Below are positions 1 to 5,082 of a DNA stretch of 5,082 nt, piece by piece. Numbering within the stretch: position 1 is the first letter of the stretch; each line of letters begins with the position of its first letter. Source of the DNA: DASZHJ01 sp035581425 (GTDB lineage Bacteria > Pseudomonadota > Alphaproteobacteria > ATCC43930 > CGMCC-115725); NCBI GenBank assembly GCA_035581425.1, contig DATJVP010000152.1, positions 1 through 5,082 on the forward strand, in the 5' to 3' direction. The translations under genes and the position numbers were made by a program. The notes beneath the pieces were generated by a model. The model had not been told where the DNA came from, made no database searches, and was given only the letters and a program-made list of their open reading frames with translations.

Positions 1-1271
<1,271 letters not shown>

Positions 1272-1280
1272 GGAATCAAT

Positions 1281-1287
1281 TCTCCTT
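1281..1287 (-). promoter_or_regulatory. groEL ribosome binding site
   Basis: On the minus strand this reads AAGGAGA, nine bases before the groEL ATG at 1269-1271. It fixes the start in the 36-base gap between groES and groEL. Confidence 0.75.
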
Positions 1288-1307
1288 CAGATACGGATGC
1301 GCCGCCC

Positions 1308-1625
1308 TCAGGCGACTTTCTTGGAGGCGGACTTCTTGCCCTCGACGATGCCGAGGATGTCGCTCTCCTTCATGATGATGAGCTCCTCGCCGTCGACCTT
1401 GACCTCGCTGCCCGACCACTTGCCGAACAGGATCCGGTCCCCGGCTTTGACGTCGAGGGGATGGATCTTGCCATCCTCGCCGCGCGTGCCTGCGCCTGCC
1501 GCGACCACCTCGCCTTCCTGGGGCTTTTCCTTCGCCGTGTCGGGAATGATGATCCCGCCGGCAGTCTTCTCCTCCTGCTCTACGCGCCGGACCAAAACCC
1601 GGTCGTGCAAAGGACGGAACCGCAT
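1308..1625 (-). CDS. groES: Co-chaperonin GroES (10 kDa chaperonin)
   Basis: GroES forms the heptameric lid that closes the GroEL folding chamber in the cytosol. The 105-residue protein starts MRFRPLHDRVLVRR, the usual N-terminal strand of the family. It has the mobile loop at about 16-34 with the GroEL-contacting hydrophobic tripeptide III (25-27) in GGIIIPDT, then GEVVAAGAG, the VKAGDRILFGKWSG segment and EELIIMKESDILGIVE near the C-terminus. A basic tail (GKKSASKKVA) extends it past the roughly 97 residues of E. coli GroES; alphaproteobacterial GroES proteins often have such a tail. The ATG at 1623-1625 is preceded by GGAGGAGAA (1631-1639). It is first in the groES-groEL operon, downstream of a CIRCE operator. 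Confidence 0.98.
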   Translation of the reverse strand: MRFRPLHDRVLVRRVEQEEKTAGGIIIPDTAKEKPQEGEVVAAGAGTRGEDGKIHPLDVKAGDRILFGKWSGSEVKVDGEELIIMKESDILGIVEGKKSASKKVA

Positions 1626-1630
1626 GGAAC

Positions 1631-1639
1631 TTCTCCTCC
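1631..1639 (-). promoter_or_regulatory. groES ribosome binding site
   Basis: The minus strand reads GGAGGAGAA, with the GGAGG core nine bases before the groES ATG. It is a strong Shine-Dalgarno sequence and supports the chosen start. Confidence 0.8.
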
Positions 1640-1673
1640 AAATCGCTGATTTTGCAAAGAAAATGGCGAGTTG

Positions 1674-1700
1674 TTAGCACTCGCCACTCAAGAGTGCCAG
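1674..1700 (-). promoter_or_regulatory. CIRCE operator (HrcA binding site) of groESL
   Basis: On the minus strand this reads CTGGCACTC, a nine-base spacer, then GAGTGCTAA. The CIRCE consensus is TTAGCACTC-N9-GAGTGCTAA. The promoter-distal arm is a perfect 9/9 match, the other is 7/9, and the spacing is exact. It lies about 50 bases upstream of the groES start and overlaps the predicted transcription start, as expected for repression by HrcA with release on heat shock. hrcA is not in the window. Confidence 0.93.
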
Positions 1701-1701
1701 G

Positions 1702-1730
1702 ACAATACTGAAATCGGCCGCCCAGCGCAA
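1702..1730 (-). promoter_or_regulatory. Predicted groESL promoter
   Basis: On the minus strand there is a -35-like TTGCGC (1725-1730), a 17-base spacer and a -10-like TATTGT (1702-1707). The inferred start of transcription, near 1695, falls inside the CIRCE element. The extended -35 reads CTTGCGC, so RpoH could also contribute, but the -10 is not a clear RpoH type. The assignment rests on position and partial consensus matches only. Confidence 0.45.
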
Positions 1731-1767
1731 GCACGAGCGCACTGGTTGCATAGGTATGGTGTTTTAG

Positions 1768-1884
1768 TGCGCGGTCGTCGTCGAGCCCGGATGGGACTAT
1801 GCCTTCACCGGCTATGCGGCACATCCCAAGCCCTATCTCAGAGCGCACACCGCGCGTCTGATCAGCGCTCTCAGTGTGAAGTAA
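1768..1884 (+). other. Possible 3' remnant of a plus-strand gene (unrecognised, 38 codons)
   Basis: Between a TAG at 1765-1767 and a TAA at 1882-1884, the plus strand has an open stretch with GC-rich third positions. It reads CAVVVEPGWDYAFTGYAA, then HPKPYLRAHTARLISALSVK. It has no good start codon, no family is recognised, and a hairpin follows six bases after the stop. It could be the tail of a decayed gene or chance. The region about 1731-1937 holds no other gene that I can support. Confidence 0.15.
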
Positions 1885-1889
1885 CGAAG

Positions 1890-1914
1890 GATTCCGGAGC
1901 GACCGCTTCGGATC
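1890..1914. terminator. Imperfect hairpin, possible terminator between the patatin gene and groESL
   Basis: GATTCCGGAGC, loop GACC and GCTTCGGATC can pair as ten base pairs with one bulged T. On the plus strand there is one G-U wobble; on the minus strand the same position is an A-C mismatch. The hairpin starts 24 bases beyond the stop of the patatin gene. It lacks a U-run on either side, so it is not a textbook intrinsic terminator. Its place suggests separation of the patatin transcript from groESL. Confidence 0.3.
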
Positions 1915-1937
1915 ATCAACTGTATTCGAAGACCGTC

Positions 1938-3398
1938 CTAGCGTGCCACCACCGGCTTCGCTCCGGTCTGCTCGAGGGCCTTCACCACCTTTGCGATCGC
2001 GGCCGACTTCTTCACTTGGTCTTCGCCGGCTGCGACGAGGGCGTCGACGTCGGCATCGTCGATGGTGAGGCCGGTCGGAATGCTCTGGAGGCGCGCGCGC
2101 GTTTGCGGGTCCTCGACGCCCGCGAGCGAGAAATGCTCGACATAGCCCTCGACGTCGTCGCAGGGATACCCGTCGATCACAGCGGCCGTCCCGCAGCGGA
2201 GCTTCTTAATGCGCTCGACGAGGCCTGCGATCTTGATGCGCGCGAGGCTCAGCGTCTCGAAATTGTAGCGGTCGATCTGCAATCCCGTGACCGCCCCGAC
2301 GATCCGGCCCACGCCGCCCACCGTCGGTTCCTTTGCGACGCTCGAGTCTTGCGCGGCTTCGCCATCCACGCTGATGACGAGAATGCGCCGAACGTGCTCG
2401 AAGCCGCGGCTGCGTTCTAACTGAGTATCGAACTCCAGTTCGATGATTTGGGCGAGCATGCCGCGCATCGCGAGATTGTCGGAGATACCGCCGTCGGAGA
2501 GATGAACGTAGCGTGTCCGTGAGGTATCCAGATACGCCTCTGCCCCATTCGCGAGAGCCTTCCGGCGCAGCATCGTGTCCTCGTCGGCCACGATCTTCTC
2601 GTCGATCCAACTCGGCCGCCATCCGCCGCAGCGATCGGCGTGGTTCTCGAGGTTGATCGGCGAGAACAGCACGGGGAACCCGTTCGAGGCCGCGACCGCG
2701 CGCGCGAGCGGGAAACTCGGCAAGTCTGTACAAATGATGTCGAAGGTCTCCTGATTGAAGGTAAAGACGTCGCCGTAGGAAATGTCGGTGGCGCCGATCC
2801 AAATTACCGGCGCGCCCCGCTTGATCAAGTCGGCGTACGTCGCGCCGTGGAACATAAGATCGTCATAGACGCTCTCCATGTGGTCGCTGGTCCCGTATTT
2901 TCCGGGTGGCATCCAGCCCCAATGCCACGGCAGAAGGTAAGTACCCCAGATGTAGCCATTGATGTCCTGCTTCAGGAAATCCTTCTCGTAGTCGGTGAAG
3001 ATGCGGTCGCGATAGAGGCCGTAGTAGGCGGCCGTGAAGGTGCCGCCGGATACGGATCCGATGCCGGTGACTTTGTCGAGGAGGCGGGTGGGCGTACCGG
3101 ATTCTCGCACGGGCATGTCGCGCATGCCCTTGAGCACGCCGTAGGAGAACGCCGACGAGCGCTTGCCGCCGCCGGACAAGGCGAGCACCAGCAGCAGATC
3201 GGGCGGAGTTCCTTTTCTCCAGAACGAAGGCAGGCGATATCCGCCTTCGCCCAGCGTGACGTGGCCGGGAACGGCGGGGTCGATGACGGCGGGCTTGCTC
3301 TCGTAAACCGCGGGACTCCCGCAAGCGCTCAGACCTAGCAGCGCGCAAAGAGCGAGAAGACCGTATCGTCCGGAGCAAGCCATTGCCGCCACCTTCAT
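1938..3398 (-). CDS. Patatin-like phospholipase family lipoprotein
   Basis: This is a predicted lipid acyl hydrolase anchored by a lipid in the cell envelope. The 486-residue protein starts with a lipoprotein signal peptide: a hydrophobic stretch at about 12-25 and the lipobox LSAC, with Cys26 followed by Gly27. The patatin core follows. The oxyanion-hole glycines are in LALSGGGKRSSAFSYG (Gly76-78). The nucleophile elbow SVSGGT has Ser117 as the likely catalytic serine. The block AVAASNGFPVLFSPI (234-248) is typical of the family, and the catalytic Asp302 lies in SDGG. All elements of the Ser-Asp dyad are present, so an active enzyme is expected. Residues about 310-486 show no recognised extra domain. 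The ATG at 3396-3398 has AGGA five bases upstream. An in-frame ATG at 3381-3383 has AAGGTGG upstream and gives an equally good signal peptide, so the start could be five codons later. Substrate and biological role are unknown; it lies 80 bases after the channel gene on the same strand. Confidence 0.93.
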   Translation of the reverse strand: MKVAAMACSGRYGLLALCALLGLSACGSPAVYESKPAVIDPAVPGHVTLGEGGYRLPSFWRKGTPPDLLLVLALSGGGKRSSAFSYGVLKGMRDMPVRESGTPTRLLDKVTGIGSVSGGTFTAAYYGLYRDRIFTDYEKDFLKQDINGYIWGTYLLPWHWGWMPPGKYGTSDHMESVYDDLMFHGATYADLIKRGAPVIWIGATDISYGDVFTFNQETFDIICTDLPSFPLARAVAASNGFPVLFSPINLENHADRCGGWRPSWIDEKIVADEDTMLRRKALANGAEAYLDTSRTRYVHLSDGGISDNLAMRGMLAQIIELEFDTQLERSRGFEHVRRILVISVDGEAAQDSSVAKEPTVGGVGRIVGAVTGLQIDRYNFETLSLARIKIAGLVERIKKLRCGTAAVIDGYPCDDVEGYVEHFSLAGVEDPQTRARLQSIPTGLTIDDADVDALVAAGEDQVKKSAAIAKVVKALEQTGAKPVVAR

Positions 3399-3478
3399 TG
3401 AGATCCTGAGCGGGGAAAGCGCTTCATATCGTCCTCATCGCGGGCTTCGGGCGCATGAGACAAGGTCGCGCCATGCAT

Positions 3479-4174
3479 TCATTCTTGGTGCGACGAAATT
3501 TCCAGCGTCACCAGGCGAGCGAGCAATGTCGCGGGATACAGTTGGCCGACGATCGCCTCGAGATTGGCGAGGCTTCGCGCGAAGGGATGCACGGGGACGA
3601 TATCGCCGTATCCCACCGTCGTAAGCGTGGTGAAGCTGAAGTATAGGAGCCTTCCTCCGACAGTCGGATCAGTGGCGACGAGTCCATCGCCGAATGCTCC
3701 CGGCGCAAAGAACAGGACCATTGCCTGCAGGTAGGCAAACACCAGGGCCATGTGGAGATAGACCACGACTGCGCCTTGAACTCGGTGCGCGCTCACGCGG
3801 CCGGGTCCGAACACGACCCGGCCGATGACCCCCGTCAGCACAAACAAAAATCCGAGGGCGACAAGAAGAATCACCAATTGACTGAGTTCGGATGGCCACA
3901 CGTATCGGAATGCTTCCGCGACCCAGCCGGCTGCCGCAGCCAGCAACGTCACGATCAGGGCGGCGCGATGTGGAGCAATCAGTGCCACCGCCGCGACGAC
4001 GACCAAGGATGCGAGGTGCACCTGGATCGACCGCGCAGCGAACACCGACAAGCCGCTGAGGGGTATCAGGACGAAGATCACCAACAGCTCCAGGACGAGC
4101 AGGGCGGTAAGGGCCGGCTCGCGCGCCCACGCTCGCCAGCGTGCAAAGCGCCCGGAACTGTCGGCACGCATCAT
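3479..4174 (-). CDS. Ion-channel domain membrane protein, potassium channel-like
   Basis: This is a predicted inner-membrane protein of 231 residues with a C-terminal potassium-channel pore (Ion_trans_2 type). Using the start chosen here, hydrophobic segments lie at about 22-42, 52-67, 71-89, 97-122 and 132-156. A pore helix and selectivity filter follow, TTLTTVGYGD with filter TVGYG at 186-190, then an inner helix at about 199-222. TVGYGD is the classic potassium-selectivity signature. There is no arginine-rich S4 helix and no cytosolic RCK or cyclic-nucleotide domain: the protein ends about ten residues after the inner helix, so gating is unclear. I chose the ATG at 4172-4174 because GGAG (4181-4184) lies six bases upstream. 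The longer form starting at 4226-4228 adds 18 polar residues with a weaker ribosome site, and would sit only about 17 bases from a predicted transcription start. The patatin gene follows 80 bases downstream, possibly in one transcript. Confidence 0.88.
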   Translation of the reverse strand: MMRADSSGRFARWRAWAREPALTALLVLELLVIFVLIPLSGLSVFAARSIQVHLASLVVVAAVALIAPHRAALIVTLLAAAAGWVAEAFRYVWPSELSQLVILLVALGFLFVLTGVIGRVVFGPGRVSAHRVQGAVVVYLHMALVFAYLQAMVLFFAPGAFGDGLVATDPTVGGRLLYFSFTTLTTVGYGDIVPVHPFARSLANLEAIVGQLYPATLLARLVTLEISSHQE

Positions 4175-4180
4175 CGGTTT

Positions 4181-4184
4181 CTCC
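4181..4184 (-). promoter_or_regulatory. Ribosome binding site deciding the channel start
   Basis: The minus strand reads GGAGAAACCG before ATGATG. The GGAG core is six bases from the first ATG of the pair (4172-4174). It favours this start over the upstream in-frame ATG at 4226-4228. Confidence 0.55.
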
Positions 4185-4252
4185 GTTGGTTGGATCTCGT
4201 TGTCAGCACCATCGCGGAATCCCACCATGCGGCCCGCGCTCCGCGTAGGGAA

Positions 4253-4258
4253 GAATTA
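4253..4258 (-). promoter_or_regulatory. Possible -10 element of the channel gene
   Basis: TAATTC on the minus strand lies 21 bases downstream of the FNR/FixK-like box. This is close to the 22 bases expected at a class II FNR-type promoter with the box centred near -41.5. The match to TATAAT itself is weak, so the call depends mainly on spacing. Confidence 0.25.
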
Positions 4259-4279
4259 CGCGCCAAAGGCCGGTCGGCC

Positions 4280-4293
4280 CTGATGTAAATCAA
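4280..4293. promoter_or_regulatory. FNR/FixK-like box in the divergent intergenic region
   Basis: The plus strand reads CTGATGTAAATCAA and the minus strand TTGATTTACATCAG. The consensus is TTGAT-N4-ATCAA, so nine of ten specified bases match. FNR, FixK and Anr regulators use this motif for oxygen-dependent control. The site lies upstream of both the channel gene (minus) and the HdeD gene (plus). Spacing to a possible -10 fits the channel direction better. It is flanked by a GC-rich palindrome, GGCCGGTCGGCC (4268-4279). Confidence 0.5.
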
Positions 4294-4329
4294 TGCCGGC
4301 GGGAGCCTCGGGGGCACTCAATTCTCATT

Positions 4330-4343
4330 CGAGCAAATGCTCG
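4330..4343. repeat. Short palindrome in the intergenic region
   Basis: CGAGCA-AA-TGCTCG has six-base perfect arms with a two-base spacer. It lies about 180 bases upstream of the HdeD gene. It could be an operator, but no known regulator motif is recognised, and short palindromes of this size also occur by chance. The rest of 4344-4511 shows nothing I can support. Confidence 0.2.
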
Positions 4344-4511
4344 TGGCGGGCTCAGCTATCCAGGCCTTTTGGTTGTCTTGTACGAAGGCCGGAAATGCGC
4401 GAATGCTTGCTTCGGAGCAGCGGCGTTCCGGAGAATCTTGGTTCGGGTCTTTCTTGGATCCGCGACAGCGAGCAGGCGAGCGCGAGGCGACTACAACTTG
4501 GCCCAGTCGAT

Positions 4512-4517
4512 GGAGGG
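4512..4517 (+). promoter_or_regulatory. Ribosome binding site of the HdeD-family gene
   Basis: GGAGGG lies five bases before the ATG at 4523-4525. It is a strong match and fixes the start of the gene that runs off the right edge. Confidence 0.75.
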
Positions 4518-4522
4518 ATGCC

Positions 4523-5082
4523 ATGTCGATCTCGTTGGATCAAGCCGCGCAGGCGTATCGCGAGGCCATGCGGCAAACCGTCAAGCAGTACTCGCTCTGG
4601 TATCTGATCGAGGGCGTGCTGCTGGTCGCGGCCGGGATTCTCGCGATTGTCTATCCCGTGGTTTCGTCGGTGGCGGTGGTGGTCTTGCTGGGATGGCTGC
4701 TGATCGTCAGCGGGGTCTTGCAGGGCATCAGCCTGATCGGCTCCGGCCAGGTGCCGCATTTCTGGTTGCAGCTCATTTCGGTCATCCTCGCCGTGCTCGT
4801 CGGTTTGCTCTTTTTGCGCGACCCCGCGCAGGGGATGCTGACGGTCACGCTGCTGCTGATCGTCTTCTTCATGATCGAGGGCATCTCGAAGGTCATCTTC
4901 TCGCTGACGATCCGGCCCTTTCCTAACTGGGGCGGGGTCTTCGCGAGCGGGCTCGTCGGGATCTTCCTCTCGGTGATCCTGTGGGCCAGCCTTCCCGTGA
5001 CGGCATTGTGGCTGATCGGACTGCTGCTCGGGATCAAGCTGATCAGCGTGGGCGCTGCGATCGCCTACCTCGCGTGGCAGGT
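4523..5082 (+). CDS. HdeD family (acid-resistance type) membrane protein, 3' end cut by window
   Basis: This is a predicted inner-membrane protein of the HdeD/DUF308 family. E. coli HdeD is linked to acid resistance at high cell density, but the molecular activity of the family is not established. 186 codons are visible with no stop; the family is usually about 180-210 residues, so only the tail should be missing. After an amphipathic N-terminus (MSISLDQAAQAYREAMRQ) there are six hydrophobic segments at about 26-44, 48-72, 80-98, 104-127, 136-155 and 158-184. Family hallmarks seen are W-x-x-x-EG near the first helix (WYLIEGVLLVAAGILAIVYP), LLGWLLIVSGVLQGI, RDPAQGMLTVTLLL and FFMIEGISKVIF. The reading frame is supported by the ribosome site at 4512-4517 and by hydrophobicity throughout; overlapping open frames on both strands are low-complexity and rich in Arg. 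It is divergent from the channel gene and shares the region containing the FNR/FixK-like box. Confidence 0.92.
   Translation, partial: MSISLDQAAQAYREAMRQTVKQYSLWYLIEGVLLVAAGILAIVYPVVSSVAVVVLLGWLLIVSGVLQGISLIGSGQVPHFWLQLISVILAVLVGLLFLRDPAQGMLTVTLLLIVFFMIEGISKVIFSLTIRPFPNWGGVFASGLVGIFLSVILWASLPVTALWLIGLLLGIKLISVGAAIAYLAWQ

Noticed and set aside
1276..1848. Minus-strand open frame of 190 codons overlapping groES and its promoter
   Set aside because: It covers groES in a different frame and crosses the CIRCE operator; the second half is Arg/Gly-rich shadow sequence.
1671..2420. Plus-strand open frame of 249 codons
   Set aside because: It crosses the groESL promoter and runs antisense to the patatin gene, and shows no recognisable domain.
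2640..3338. Plus-strand open frame of 232 codons
   Set aside because: It is antisense to the patatin-like lipoprotein, which has a full set of catalytic motifs on the minus strand.
3399..3478. Search for a promoter or terminator between the channel and patatin genes
   Set aside because: TTGTCT on the minus strand could be a -35, but no convincing -10 is found at 16-18 bases, and no stable hairpin is seen.
4389..4431. CCGGAA and TTCCGG arms 31 bases apart
   Set aside because: Six-base arms with a long unpaired interior are expected by chance at this GC content, and no loop structure or U-run supports a hairpin.
4369..4926. Plus-strand open frame of 185 codons and minus-strand frames at 4352-4759 and 4651-5037
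   Set aside because: The frame starting at 4523 has a strong ribosome site and gives a clear six-helix HdeD-family protein. The others are low-complexity shadows of it.

Overview
The window looks like a small, GC-rich, coding-dense piece of an alphaproteobacterial chromosome, probably Hyphomicrobiales-like. The evidence is the GroEL and GroES sequences, the form of the CIRCE operator (CTGGCACTC-N9-GAGTGCTAA), the GroES length of 105 residues and an FNR/FixK-type box. Both ends cut through genes. The left end stops inside groEL and the right end stops near the 3' end of an HdeD-family gene, so this may be a short metagenomic contig.

Layout from left to right: groEL (minus, 1-1271, 3' end missing); groES (minus, 1308-1625); the groESL promoter and CIRCE operator (about 1674-1730); a gene-poor stretch (about 1731-1937) with a hairpin and a possible gene remnant; a patatin-like phospholipase lipoprotein (minus, 1938-3398); a small potassium-channel-like membrane protein (minus, 3479-4174); a divergent intergenic region (4175-4522) with an FNR/FixK-like box and a small palindrome; and an HdeD-family membrane protein (plus, from 4523 off the right edge). 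groES and groEL form the usual heat-shock operon. The patatin and channel genes point the same way with an 80-base gap and could be co-transcribed, but no functional link between them is visible.

The most unusual feature is in groEL. The protein is canonical from residue 1 to Asp398, the catalytic ATPase aspartate. It then does not continue into the C-terminal equatorial domain. It re-enters, in frame, a second divergent copy of the residue 131 region at the start of the intermediate domain. The two DNA copies (1-86 and 805-890) lie exactly 804 bases apart and match at 80 of 86 positions. Four of the six differences fall at codon third positions. This is either a real tandem re-entry or recombination between groEL paralogues, or a chimeric join at a contig end. 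The second is the more likely explanation, because the repeat lies right at the window edge.

I did not find a clear new multi-gene system. Apart from the groEL join, the points worth checking are the FNR/FixK box placed to control the channel gene and/or the HdeD gene, and the unassigned potential gene tail at 1768-1884.
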